NCBI RefSeq assembly: GCF_013149295.1 | Contig: NZ_JABGCB010000003.1 | Location: 120,631-184,630, forward strand | Reading direction: 5' to 3' | Source of the DNA: Novosphingobium sp. SG751A | GTDB taxonomy: Bacteria > Pseudomonadota > Alphaproteobacteria > Sphingomonadales > Sphingomonadaceae | Length of the DNA: 64,000 nucleotides | In this document: in pieces, positions 18,379 to 26,375 of the stretch | How the letters are laid out: every line of letters begins with the position of its first letter | Numbering within the stretch: the stretch's first letter is position 1 | Position numbers and translations under genes: made by a program | Notes under the pieces: model-generated | What the model was told of the DNA's origin: nothing | Databases searched by the model: none | What the model saw: the letters and a program-made list of their open reading frames with translations, nothing else

Positions 18379-19205
18379 CCCGCCACCCCATAGCGCACCA
18401 CCAGATCATTGCCCGGCAGGAACGGCTCGCCGCGAAAATTGACGGCATTGCCAAAACGCTCGCCGCATGTGGCCAGCGTGTGATCACAACCCTCGCGCAG
18501 CGTCACTCGCAACCCGCTGGTCAGCGCCAGATCGAGCGGATGATCCAGCATCAGGAAGCTGCCGGAGCGCCCGGTAATCGTCATCGACAGGCCTGCATAA
18601 GGCCCATCGATCCAACGCAGCGTCCCGCCCAGCAGCAGCCCCAGATCGAGCCCAAGACCGGAAGAATTGGTCAGATGGACCAGATTGCTGTCCAGATCAT
18701 GCGCCAGCAGCGTGGCCTCATGGCTGAAACGCGCCGCCGAAAGGGCGCAGTCCCGGTCGCAGAATTGCGCGCGGCATGTGGGGCTCGTGCGCGGGATCGG
18801 ATCGCGGGCCAGCTCTGCCTTGCTCGATTCCAGTTCGGCGACAAAGCCCTGCATTTCCTGACTGACCGTGCCGATCGCACCGCGATAGAGCGGTTGATGC
18901 TCCATCGTTTCCCAATCGACCACCCCCACCACCACGCGCGCGCCCTCGAAGCGGCCTGATTGCAGGTCAAAGGCGCTGATCGCGTAGTGGCTGATCGCGC
19001 CGGTGATTTCGGCCGAATCATCGTCCAACCCCGATGTGCGCCGGATCGCCGCAGGCATCATGCCGGGCGCCGCCATATGCTTGAGCCCATCGAACCACAG
19101 GTCGCGGTCATGCGTGGTAAAGCCCAGCGCTAACCCATCGCCGCGCATGATGCGCCAATAGGTTGCCACGGTTTCCAGTTGCTGCGCGAACCATACCCGG
19201 CTCAT
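18375..19205 (-). CDS. GTA hub protein, DUF2163/BR0599 family (gp13-like)
   Basis: A 276-residue tail hub protein. The family marker is a short cysteine cluster, here TCRAQFCDRDCALS, which in RcGTA gp13 binds an iron-sulfur cluster. The protein has the N-terminal DUF2163 fold (TYWRIMRGDGLALGFTTHDRDL) and a C-terminal domain ending with CDHTLATCGERFGNAVNFRG. It starts with an ATG overlapping the stop of the upstream distal tail gene. Confidence 0.88.
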   Translation of the reverse strand: MSRVWFAQQLETVATYWRIMRGDGLALGFTTHDRDLWFDGLKHMAAPGMMPAAIRRTSGLDDDSAEITGAISHYAISAFDLQSGRFEGARVVVGVVDWETMEHQPLYRGAIGTVSQEMQGFVAELESSKAELARDPIPRTSPTCRAQFCDRDCALSAARFSHEATLLAHDLDSNLVHLTNSSGLGLDLGLLLGGTLRWIDGPYAGLSMTITGRSGSFLMLDHPLDLALTSGLRVTLREGCDHTLATCGERFGNAVNFRGEPFLPGNDLVVRYGVAG

Positions 19206-21556
19206 ACCGCCTCCCGCACTTCGATCAGGGGAACCGAGGGCGCCTCTCCGGCCAGAAAGGTCAGGCCCGAGATGTCGAGGCGGTCCTGCTCAAAGCGCAC
19301 CGGCACATCGAAGAGGAACCCCGCGCGCACGATGGCTCCGGCGGCGGGCGGCGTGGTGAATTGCACAGCCCCGCCCGCGCCCAGCATCCAGCCGCTGGCC
19401 TGCGCTACGCCATTGACGCTGACCAGCACCGAGCCGCTGCGCGGGCGGGTGATGCGCCGCAACTGGGCCTCATCATCGCCCAGCGCCACTGCGCCATAGC
19501 GTTTGACGAGGGGGAAGTTGGCCAGCACACCGTCGCCGGTGCCCAGCACCTGATCGCTGGCCGATGGCGTGTCGGTCATGCCGTTCGAGCTGAAATCGCT
19601 GGGGTCGCACAGGCGGAAGCCGCGTGCCGGGCCGCGCCGCGCGCGGAAGAACCCCAGCAGAACGCCCAGATCCTGTTCCGAGCGAATGCCCGGTCCCACA
19701 TCAAAGCTCAGCTTGGCATCGCTCCATAGGCTATTGCGGCGTTCAAAGCCGGAGGCCGTGGTGGTCACGCTGGTGGAAAAGGAAGGGCTGATCTTGGTGT
19801 CCAGCCCCAGCGGCAGCGGATAGGCCACATCGTCGAAAGCGTTCATATCGTTGCTGTCCTCGGCAATAGGCAGGGCGACAAAGCCGTCACGGCAGACCTG
19901 CGGCAGGGCCCAGACGAAAATCTCATGCGCCTCCCGCTCGCGGGCCTCGCCAATGCCCTGATCAATCAGGCGCCATTGGTTGGTCTGGCTGGGCAGGAGG
20001 ACAAAACCGGCCAGATAATCCTGCTGTTCGGGCGGATATCCCAGCCGGTCATTGACCAGTTGATAGGCGGCCTGACGCTGGGCATCGGCGCCTGCGGTCA
20101 GCCAGTCGTAATCCTCGACCTGAAGCCGGTCGAAAGCGGGGCTGGCCCAGCCGACCGGCATATTGGCCCGCCGCGCCTCAGGCGTCGCCGGGTCAAGGAC
20201 CGTGGGCACGAAGGTCAGCAACAATGTCTCGCTGGCCACGCCCGCAGCCTGCGCCACCGCCCGCGTCGCGCCGGCCAGAGCGATGGTCGAGGCCGCCAGC
20301 ATCGCGCCTGCCTGATCCAGCAGGGCGGTTTGCGCGGAGGTCAGGTCGGCGCGCAAATCGGGGATCGCCACCGGGCTGCCGCCAAAGGCTGCCTTGGCCG
20401 CATCGTCATAGATGCAGATCCGCCCATCGCTCATCACCCACCACCACGGCTCGCCCACCTGAAAGCGCACAGCGCAACCGGCATCGACCAGCAGTTGCGC
20501 AAAGGCGGCTGCGACCGATTTCTGCCACGTCATCGCCGCCGTATTGGCCGGAGACATCAGCGCCGAGGGCGGAGACCAGCCCGTCATCGCCGGATCGCCA
20601 TTGGCCGCGCGCTGTTGCCACGCCGACGGGCAATGTGCGGCCAGCACTTCATAAGAAAGCGAGGCAATGGGCGAATAACCCCATGCCTTGCAGGCGGCGA
20701 AGAATTCCCCATGCCAAGCCCGCGCGGGCAGGCACAAAGGATCGCCCGACAGGCCCACCAGATAGCTGCCGCCCGAAGCGGTGAGCTGGAAGAAATGGCT
20801 CATTCCGACATAGTGCAGGATGCTGCCCCGATAGCCGAGTTGGCGGACCGAACGGAGCAGGCGGGCGGGCGTCTGGTTGAAACTGTCATCATAGGCGGTG
20901 GCCATGGCCAGCCCGTGCGGGGGCACAAAGATATTGCCGATCCGCAGCATCGCCCTTTGCCCGGTGCAGCGGATATTGGTCAATTCTGCCCATGCGTTGG
21001 CGCTGGTGCTCAAGGGTGTGGTCGAACCGGCAGCATAGCCATTGGGCACCAGCGAGATGAACATGCGGTCAATGTCGGCGGGATAGAGCGGATCCATCCC
21101 GAAATCGCGCGACCATCCGCCGAAGACATCGGAAAAGTTCAGAGTGATCTGTGCGTCCTCACCCGATCCGCTGGCAAAGTTCCACAGGCGGACATACCAC
21201 GTGCGCGCCGCGCCGCCCGCATCGCGCCCCTCGATGGTCAGTGTTGGGCCATTGGTCTGATCCAGCGCGATCAGTCCGCCCGAGCGCCAGCGGAACGACA
21301 GGGTCGTGCCCGAATAATCGCGCGCCGTGGCATAGGAGAGCAGCGGATGGTCGAGCGTATCCTCGCTCTCCCAGATCAACCCGGCCAGATCGCCCTGCGT
21401 CAGAAAACAGGCGTCGAGCCGCAGGGCATCGGGCGCGGGCGTGGTGATCGCGGCCATCATCGGGCGCGGAAAATTCACTGTCCAGAAGCTCGGGTCAAAA
21501 CGCTGGATCCAGTCGGTTTCCTGTCCCTCACGGGCGGAGGCAAGCCAGAAGGCCAT
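19202..21556 (-). CDS. Fused GTA distal tail protein: glycosidase-like region plus DUF2460 (gp12-like)
   Basis: A 784-residue protein. Residues about 572-784 are the DUF2460/TIGR02217 distal tail protein (MNAFDDVAYPLPLGLDTKIS to the end), which alone is about 210 residues in RcGTA. The first 570 residues are extra. They contain a beta-rich part (1-210) and a region from 215 to 555 that resembles a TIM-barrel glycoside hydrolase: LGYRGSILHYVGMSHF, WGYSPIASLSYEV, QVGEPWWW with Glu369, VEDYDWLTAG and EIFVWALPQV. It may bind or cut surface glycans. AGGAACC before the ATG supports the start. Confidence 0.82.
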   Translation of the reverse strand: MAFWLASAREGQETDWIQRFDPSFWTVNFPRPMMAAITTPAPDALRLDACFLTQGDLAGLIWESEDTLDHPLLSYATARDYSGTTLSFRWRSGGLIALDQTNGPTLTIEGRDAGGAARTWYVRLWNFASGSGEDAQITLNFSDVFGGWSRDFGMDPLYPADIDRMFISLVPNGYAAGSTTPLSTSANAWAELTNIRCTGQRAMLRIGNIFVPPHGLAMATAYDDSFNQTPARLLRSVRQLGYRGSILHYVGMSHFFQLTASGGSYLVGLSGDPLCLPARAWHGEFFAACKAWGYSPIASLSYEVLAAHCPSAWQQRAANGDPAMTGWSPPSALMSPANTAAMTWQKSVAAAFAQLLVDAGCAVRFQVGEPWWWVMSDGRICIYDDAAKAAFGGSPVAIPDLRADLTSAQTALLDQAGAMLAASTIALAGATRAVAQAAGVASETLLLTFVPTVLDPATPEARRANMPVGWASPAFDRLQVEDYDWLTAGADAQRQAAYQLVNDRLGYPPEQQDYLAGFVLLPSQTNQWRLIDQGIGEAREREAHEIFVWALPQVCRDGFVALPIAEDSNDMNAFDDVAYPLPLGLDTKISPSFSTSVTTTASGFERRNSLWSDAKLSFDVGPGIRSEQDLGVLLGFFRARRGPARGFRLCDPSDFSSNGMTDTPSASDQVLGTGDGVLANFPLVKRYGAVALGDDEAQLRRITRPRSGSVLVSVNGVAQASGWMLGAGGAVQFTTPPAAGAIVRAGFLFDVPVRFEQDRLDISGLTFLAGEAPSVPLIEVREAV

Positions 21557-21601
21557 CGGTGGTTCCTACTCAGTCAGGTTTGCGGAGGCAGGTTTGCGGC
21601 A

Positions 21602-22198
21602 TCAGGCCTGCGTCAGCGCGCGGCGCACGGCGCTGGCCACTTGGCGGCTCGACCGCTGCATGGCGGCAGGAGCATCACTGCCGCCGCCGTTAAGCTGAAT
21701 CGACACGTTCACATTGCGCGAGGTCGAGTTGAGCGCGCCGTTCGAGGCGACCGATCCGGCCGAGGTGGGCACGAACAGTTCCGGCCCGCGCTCGCCTACC
21801 AGATAGGCCTGACCCGGCGAAACCGGCCCCCCGGTCGCTCGTCCGGGCAGGCCGAGGACCGAGCTGATAAGCGAGGAAATCCCCGAGGTCGCGCTCGAGC
21901 TGCTCTCCAGCCCCAGCGCGCTGGACAAAAGGCTGCTTGACGCGCTGGCGGCAATATCGGCCAGCGCCTTGAGCGCGGTGGTGCGCAGATCGCCAAACCC
22001 GCTGCTGCCGCGTTTCAACGCCTGCGTCAGTGCGCTGTCGAGCGCAGAGCCAGCCTGGGTAAATCCGGGCAGCAGCGTGGTATCAAAGCCGCTGCGCATG
22101 GCGGAGATATCTTGGGCAAAGCCCTGCGTGCTGGCGCGCACGTCGATGAGCAGGCTCTGGACCGTATCCGATCCGCTGGAACTGGAAGTATTAGCCAT
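21602..22198 (-). CDS. GTA tail tape measure protein (gp11-like)
   Basis: A 198-residue protein that sets tail length. It is Ser/Ala-rich and helical in its first part (FAQDISAMRSGFDTTLLPGFTQAGSALDSALTQ) and has the conserved ATGGPVSPGQAYLVGERGPELFVPTSAGSV segment typical of tape measure C-termini. RcGTA gp11 is about 219 residues, so the length is normal for GTAs but far shorter than in siphophages. The ATG overlaps the stop of the chaperone gene by eight bases. Confidence 0.87.
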   Translation of the reverse strand: MANTSSSSGSDTVQSLLIDVRASTQGFAQDISAMRSGFDTTLLPGFTQAGSALDSALTQALKRGSSGFGDLRTTALKALADIAASASSSLLSSALGLESSSSATSGISSLISSVLGLPGRATGGPVSPGQAYLVGERGPELFVPTSAGSVASNGALNSTSRNVNVSIQLNGGGSDAPAAMQRSSRQVASAVRRALTQA

Positions 22199-22391
22199 GG
22201 TCGCGCTCCATCAAGCGGTTCATTTCCTCGCGGGTGAGCGGCGCGGCGCCGGGGGCGGCATCGGGGGCCAGAATGGCGGCCAGTTCGGCGGGGGTGGCGG
22301 CCCAGAATGCATCGGGCCGCCACCCCAGTAGTCTTGCCGCCAGAGCGGACAAGCGCCGAGCGCCTTCTCCAAAGCTGGCGCTTTGCCCCAT
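22191..22391 (-). CDS. GTA tail assembly chaperone-like small protein (gp10.1-like)
   Basis: A 66-residue protein (MGQSASFGEGARRLSALAARLLGWRPDAFWAATPAELAAIL) of the small phage tail chaperone type found between gp10 and the tape measure gene. The WRPDAFWAATPAEL core is a family hallmark. The start ATG shares its first base with the last base of the gp10 stop codon region (TGATG), so the two are coupled. It would keep the tape measure protein soluble before tail assembly. Confidence 0.75.
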   Translation of the reverse strand: MGQSASFGEGARRLSALAARLLGWRPDAFWAATPAELAAILAPDAAPGAAPLTREEMNRLMERDHG

Positions 22392-22702
22392 CACCCCTCG
22401 CCTTGCAGGATCTGGCCCAGCAGGCCGCGCAATTGCGGCGAGACGCCTGCCAGCCCCTGCGCCACCACCGCTTCGCCCAACTGATCGCGGGTGATGCCCT
22501 CGCGCCGGGCAAGGCAATGCCAGAACAGGCCGATCAGCTCGGCCAGCCGCAATTGCCCTGCGGCCGCGCGCTCAACCAGAGCGAACAACGGCCCCAATTC
22601 CTCCTCGGCGGCCACCAGCGCGGCAAAGCTGGGGCGCAGCACGCGCGCCTCGCCCGCCACGATCAGGCTGGATTCGCCGCGCCACGGATTGGCGGAATTC
22701 AT
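22391..22702 (-). CDS. GTA gp10 family tail chaperone
   Basis: A 103-residue member of the GTA_gp10 family. It is recognised by the N-terminal MNSANPWRGESSLIVAGEARVLRPSFAALVAAEEELG pattern, a helix-rich core and its place after the tail tube gene. It is thought to cooperate with the next small protein in tape measure folding. It starts on an ATG that overlaps the stop of the tail tube gene (ATGA at 22699-22702). Confidence 0.83.
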   Translation of the reverse strand: MNSANPWRGESSLIVAGEARVLRPSFAALVAAEEELGPLFALVERAAAGQLRLAELIGLFWHCLARREGITRDQLGEAVVAQGLAGVSPQLRGLLGQILQGEG

Positions 22703-23106
22703 ACCGACACCACCGGGCCAGAGCTTTCGAGTTGGATGGTGTACGAGCGCTCATTGTTGTAATCGCCTGAATATTCCAGCTTCTGTACCAGGAACTGGCC
22801 CTGCATTTTGCTGCCGTCCTCAAAGCTGAGCTGATAGGTGTCGATCACCCCGCCCAGTGCATTGGTGCGGATGCGGGTTTCGGCGGCCGATCCCATGAAC
22901 ACCCCGGCGGCGCTGACCGAAATGGTGCGCGCGCCGGCACCCGAAAGCAGGTCGCGCCAGCCCGCGCTGTCCTTGGTGGTGATGGCCACGGCCTGTCCGG
23001 CAATCGACATCTGGGTGGTGCGCAGGCCCGCCACGGTGTTGAAGGTGGGCGTTGCGGCACCATCGGTGATTTTCAGCAAAAAAGCGGCTCCGGATTGAGC
23101 GGTCAT
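22699..23106 (-). CDS. GTA major tail tube protein (gp9-like, TP901-1 family)
   Basis: A 135-residue major tail protein. The family pattern is MTAQSGAAFLLKITDG and AGLRTTQMSIAGQAVAITTKDSAGWRDLLSGAGART, with a beta-sandwich ending LVQKLEYSGDYNNERSYTIQLESSGP. Many copies stack into the tail tube. The ATG is preceded by AAGGAGG, one of the strongest ribosome binding sites in the cluster, consistent with the high copy number needed. Confidence 0.9.
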   Translation of the reverse strand: MTAQSGAAFLLKITDGAATPTFNTVAGLRTTQMSIAGQAVAITTKDSAGWRDLLSGAGARTISVSAAGVFMGSAAETRIRTNALGGVIDTYQLSFEDGSKMQGQFLVQKLEYSGDYNNERSYTIQLESSGPVVSV

Positions 23107-23132
23107 GGTGTCCTCCTTGAAAGGAAAGGGTT

Positions 23133-23522
23133 TCAGACAGCGATGGTGCGGAAGCGATATTCCAGCAGCATCGCGCGCGTGTTGTTGGCGCGCGCTTCGG
23201 CGCGGCTGCGCAGGAAGTTCAGCGTGACGATGCGATAGGCGCCCTGATCATGCGGCAGGCTGGCGATGCGGGCCTGAACCGCGCCGGTCATTGCGGCGCC
23301 ATCTTCGGGCCGGTCGCCGCGCAGATGCAGTTCGAGCGCGATGCGCGTTTCACAGCCCGCTTCGGTCTTGGTGCTCCAGTCCACACTGGCGCTGGTGGCG
23401 ATGGCCAGCCACGGCAGAGCGGTGCGGCTGGGCGCCTCCTCGGTGATGGCGTTGAGCATGGTGGCAAGCGTGGCATCGCTGGCCAGCCATTCGATCAGAC
23501 TGGCGCGCAGGGGAATTTCCAT
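23133..23522 (-). CDS. GTA tail terminator protein, DUF3168 (gp8-like)
   Basis: A 129-residue DUF3168 protein (MEIPLRASLIEWLASDATLATMLN, then RIALELHLRGDR and MLLEYRFRTIAV) that caps the tail and joins it to the head. The ATG at 23522 is chosen because it matches the family N-terminus and has GGAGG a few bases upstream. A frame reaching back to 23828 only adds antisense of the upstream genes. Confidence 0.85.
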   Translation of the reverse strand: MEIPLRASLIEWLASDATLATMLNAITEEAPSRTALPWLAIATSASVDWSTKTEAGCETRIALELHLRGDRPEDGAAMTGAVQARIASLPHDQGAYRIVTLNFLRSRAEARANNTRAMLLEYRFRTIAV

Positions 23523-23527
23523 GGGGC

Positions 23528-23710
23528 CTATCCTCCTTGGCTGGCGGGGGCGGTAAAGGCGGGCCAGAGCAGGCGCGCATTGCGCCAGATGGCGGTGGAA
23601 TCGCCTCCGCTCCGGGCTTGCTGGGCGGCTTCCTGCGCCATGACTTCGGCCTGCCGGGTCAGTGCATTCACCAACTGGCCGGGATCGGGCTGAAACGAGG
23701 CGGCGATCAT
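23528..23710 (-). CDS. Small GTA head-tail gene (position of gp7)
   Basis: A 60-residue product starting MIAASFQPDPGQLVNALTRQ. Its ATG overlaps the stop of the connector gene (ATGA, 23707-23710) and its stop lies five bases before the gp8 start, so it is translated within the cluster. RcGTA gp7 is a head-closure protein of about 110 residues. This is only half that, is helical and shows no clear homology, so it may be a reduced or different stopper. An upstream ATG at 23740 would give 70 residues. Confidence 0.6.
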   Translation of the reverse strand: MIAASFQPDPGQLVNALTRQAEVMAQEAAQQARSGGDSTAIWRNARLLWPAFTAPASQGG

Positions 23711-24336
23711 GCCATGCGCATCCGGCGCCATGGCCGCCACAGCGCGGTGACCGAGGCAGGCGGCAGGGCATCGGCCCCGGCGCTTTCACGCTGGCGATAG
23801 TGATGCGCGGCAAGGCGCATGATCCCATGGCGCAACGATTCGGGCAGGCCCGACCATTGATCCGCCAATCCGGCGGTAAAACGCACTACCGCGCGGTCCA
23901 GCCCGATGGCGGCGGGAATGCGGATCGCGCATTGCCCATCGCCGTCGATCCGCACCGAATACTGGGTGTCGGACAGAGTGCTGCGCGTGCCGGTGCTGCT
24001 CAGCGCTTCAGCCGAGATCAGCGCCGAGACAGGGCGCAGGCCCAGCCGGTGCCAGCCATCGTTGCCGCCCCGCCCGTGCCAGTCGCCGGGGAAATGGCAG
24101 CTTTGCCAATCGGCCGGGCCGGGCAGGGCGGAGCGGCCGGTGGGTACGCACAGCGTTTCTTCATAGGTGACGGCCAGCGGCACCATGCCGATATAATCGG
24201 CGCAAACCTCCAGCGCGGTGCTGAGCAGGCTGGTCAGACCCGCATCGTCCGCCGAAATGGTGATGCCAAGCCAGTCCTTCAGCTCGGCCAGCGCCGCAGG
24301 TGCCAGGGCCGGTGGCGTGACGATAACCCGCGTCAT
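23707..24336 (-). CDS. GTA head-tail connector (gp6-like)
   Basis: A 209-residue adaptor of the phage gp6/phiE125 gp8-like family. The N-terminal pattern LAELKDWLGITISADDAGLTSLLSTALEVCADYIG is the typical helical bundle, and the C-terminal RLAAHHYRQRESAG is conserved in the family. A beta-rich middle covers residues about 70-160. It forms the ring below the portal. It follows the capsid gene after an 86-base gap that contains a terminator-like hairpin. Confidence 0.85.
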   Translation of the reverse strand: MTRVIVTPPALAPAALAELKDWLGITISADDAGLTSLLSTALEVCADYIGMVPLAVTYEETLCVPTGRSALPGPADWQSCHFPGDWHGRGGNDGWHRLGLRPVSALISAEALSSTGTRSTLSDTQYSVRIDGDGQCAIRIPAAIGLDRAVVRFTAGLADQWSGLPESLRHGIMRLAAHHYRQRESAGADALPPASVTALWRPWRRMRMA

Positions 24337-24359
24337 GGCGGTCTCCCTTATTGCATGAA

Positions 24360-24406
24360 CGAAAAAGATGCCCTTCGCGCCGAAACGGCGTCGCGGCGCG
24401 AAGGGC
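24360..24406 (-). terminator. Hairpin with T-run just downstream of the capsid gene
   Basis: A perfect 13-bp stem, forward GCCCTTCGCGCCG (24370-24382) and CGGCGCGAAGGGC (24394-24406), with an 11-base loop. On the minus strand it is followed by ATCTTTTT. It sits 17 bases past the capsid stop and before the connector gene. It should stop part of the transcripts, so capsid mRNA would exceed that of the tail genes. Confidence 0.82.
24364..24383 (-). promoter_or_regulatory. T-run and stem base of the hairpin after the capsid gene
   Basis: On the minus strand the last stem bases are followed by ATCTTTTTCG (forward 24360-24369). The full stem is described in the adjoining terminator entry. Confidence 0.5.
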
Positions 24407-24422
24407 CAGGCGGGGAGAGCCT

Positions 24423-25544
24423 TTAGGCGGTGATCTTGAGCAGCTTGATCGCGTCGCTATCGAGCACCTGCCCGCCCACGCGCTTGGTGGCGTAGAAGTT
24501 GACATAGGGCTTGTTGCTGTAGGGATCGCGCAGCAGACGGGTGCCAAAGCGTTCGGTGATCAGATAGCCGTTCTGGAAATTGCCAAACGCGATCGGATAG
24601 GCGCCGGCAGCTACATCGGGCATGTCCGATGCCTCGACCACCGGATAGCCCAGCAGGCGGTTAGGCTGACCTTCGATGACCGAAGGCTGCCAGATATAGC
24701 CGCCGGTCGAATCCTTGACCTTGCGGATCTGGGCGATGGTGGCCGCATTCATCACCCATGCCGCGCCCTGACGATGGCCCGGTTTCAGCGCCATCACCAT
24801 GTCGATCAGCCGGTCATCGGGCGCCGTGCCAAGGCCCGCCGCATCACCCGAGCCCAGATGCTGGAGCATGCCAAAGGTGCGGCTGGTATCGTCGGCGGTG
24901 CTGGTGGCGCCGGTCAGAAAGCCCAGCGGCTGGTTGGTGCCCGTGCCCGAAACGAAGGCGGCCCCTTCGGCGCGGGCAAATTCATTGGCGATCTGGCCCG
25001 CCAGCCAGCCTTCGACATCAAAGCCGGCATCGTCCAGCATGAACTGCGTGGCCGAGGGGTTGGCATAGAGTTCGCCCGAGGGGGGGATGATTTCGGCGAA
25101 TTTGGGCGAGGTCGTTTCGCCCCGCGCGCCGGTCTGGCTGGCCCAGCCCGACTGCGGCGCGCCCGTGGCGATCAGCTTGCGATAGTCCGAGGTGGTGGTC
25201 TGGACAACCTGCGCGATCGAGCGGATCGGGCTGAGGCGCAGCAGGCGCTCGGCGATCTGCTGATCCAGTACGGTGGGGACGACGAAGCCGCCATCGCCCA
25301 TCACCGCGGTGTTGAGCGACTTCAGCTCGGTCTCGCGTCCGGCGCGCAGATAGCCGTCGACAAAGCCCTTCAGCTCATGATTGCCGCCATGGGCCGCACT
25401 CAGCGGCGGGCGGGACGTGCGAAACCGCGACTTCACTTCCTCGATCTCGCCGCGCAGGGCGCTCAGCGCGGCATCGGCGGCTTCTTGACGGGCCACGATG
25501 TCGAACGAGGCGTCGAGACCGGCGTTGAGGTTTTCATGTTCCAT
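24423..25544 (-). CDS. GTA major capsid protein, HK97 fold (gp5-like)
   Basis: A 373-residue HK97-type capsid precursor. The N-terminal 80-100 residues are a helical scaffold (ASFDIVARQEAADAALSALRGEIEEVKSRF) to be removed by the adjacent protease. The capsid core follows with the family patterns GGFVVPTVLDQQIAERLL, IPPSGELYANPSATQFMLDD and NFYATKRVGGQVLDSDAIKLLK. The gene lies between two hairpin-T-run elements, and its start is preceded by AAAGGTAAATACCTC. Confidence 0.93.
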   Translation of the reverse strand: MEHENLNAGLDASFDIVARQEAADAALSALRGEIEEVKSRFRTSRPPLSAAHGGNHELKGFVDGYLRAGRETELKSLNTAVMGDGGFVVPTVLDQQIAERLLRLSPIRSIAQVVQTTTSDYRKLIATGAPQSGWASQTGARGETTSPKFAEIIPPSGELYANPSATQFMLDDAGFDVEGWLAGQIANEFARAEGAAFVSGTGTNQPLGFLTGATSTADDTSRTFGMLQHLGSGDAAGLGTAPDDRLIDMVMALKPGHRQGAAWVMNAATIAQIRKVKDSTGGYIWQPSVIEGQPNRLLGYPVVEASDMPDVAAGAYPIAFGNFQNGYLITERFGTRLLRDPYSNKPYVNFYATKRVGGQVLDSDAIKLLKITA

Positions 25545-25564
25545 GAGGTATTTACCTTTCTGAC

Positions 25565-25592
25565 AAAAAAGCCGCCCCCAAAAATGGCGGCT
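25565..25592 (-). terminator. Hairpin with T-run between protease and capsid genes
   Basis: On the minus strand AGCCGCC (forward 25586-25592) pairs with GGCGGCT (forward 25570-25576) around an AT/G-rich loop and is followed by TTTTT (forward 25565-25569). It lies 38 bases after the protease stop and only 20 bases before the capsid start codon. Confidence 0.75.
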
Positions 25593-25629
25593 CGACGAAA
25601 AACGGGAAAAGGGGATGGTCAGGCCGGGT

Positions 25630-26070
25630 TCAGGCGGCCGAAGGGGAGGCGATCATGTGAACCCGCGCGTCATGCTGCATCGGGTGGCTAACCAGGCTGA
25701 CCTCGAACAGATCGATGTCGCGCAATTCGCGGCCCTGCGCATCGCGTTCAAAGGTGCGGGCGCGATAGCCGAAACTCAGGCCCGTGACCTTGCCGGTTTT
25801 CAATGCTGCCGCCGCGCCGCCCGCTGGATTGTCGATCCGGGCGATCACGCGCAGGCCCCGCTCATCCTCGGCGGCATTTTCGATCCAGCCGATCTGCTGG
25901 TCCGGATTATGCTGCCAGAATAAGGGCAGGGGGCCTTGGCGGCGGGCGTCGCGTTCGGCCAGCGTGCGGGTAAAGGCGCCGGGGCGGATCGTGTCGCGCC
26001 CCGCATCGCGCTTGTCGAACAGGGCGGCATAGCCGGCAAAGCGCAGGCGATCTTCAGGTTCTGCCGTCAT
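25630..26070 (-). CDS. GTA prohead protease, HK97 family (gp4-like)
   Basis: A 146-residue serine protease that matures the capsid. The family motifs are RFAGYAALFDKRDAGRDTIRPGAF and PLPLFWQHNPDQQIGW (catalytic His in QH), with the Ser in KVTGLSFGY and a third motif LFEVSLVSHPM. The ATG at 26070 overlaps the stop of the upstream small gene (ATGA) and gives the normal N-terminus; a longer frame is antisense material. It precedes the capsid gene as in HK97. Confidence 0.9.
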   Translation of the reverse strand: MTAEPEDRLRFAGYAALFDKRDAGRDTIRPGAFTRTLAERDARRQGPLPLFWQHNPDQQIGWIENAAEDERGLRVIARIDNPAGGAAAALKTGKVTGLSFGYRARTFERDAQGRELRDIDLFEVSLVSHPMQHDARVHMIASPSAA

Positions 26071-26375
26071 TTCAGCAATTCTCCCGCGCCCGACCGCATG
26101 GCAATGCCCACCAGCACCGCGGCCAGCCCCGCGCGCACCGCCCAATCGATCACCGCTTTCCACATGCTGCGCTTGGCATCGCGCCATGCGCGCAGCAGTT
26201 CGCGCAGTTCCGAAAGGTCATCGGAGGCGCCATCATCGCTCAGCCCCATGCGCGCCAGCATCCGCGCCGCGCCCAACTCGCTGGCCTCTTCGACAATCGC
26301 GCGCAGGGTGATCAGATCGCCCCCATCGGCATTTTCCTGCGCCATCAGCCGTGCCAGCATGTCCTCGCGCTTCAT
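26067..26375 (-). CDS. Small GTA membrane protein (DUF6127-like)
   Basis: A 102-residue protein between portal and protease, the place of RcGTA gp3.5. Residues 1-45 are helical and charged (MKREDMLARLMAQENADGGDLITLRAIVEEASELGAAR). One hydrophobic helix lies at about 80-97 (VIDWAVRAGLAAVLVGIAM). The coiled N-terminus plus membrane helix fits the DUF6127 family as I remember it from sphingomonad GTAs, though I am not certain of the family name. ATGA overlaps link it to both neighbours. Confidence 0.65.
   Translation of the reverse strand: MKREDMLARLMAQENADGGDLITLRAIVEEASELGAARMLARMGLSDDGASDDLSELRELLRAWRDAKRSMWKAVIDWAVRAGLAAVLVGIAMRSGAGELLK

Noticed and set aside
19925..21940. 671-residue plus-strand frame across the GTA tail genes
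   Set aside because: Arg/Gly-rich antisense product. The minus-strand GTA gene here has clear domain content.
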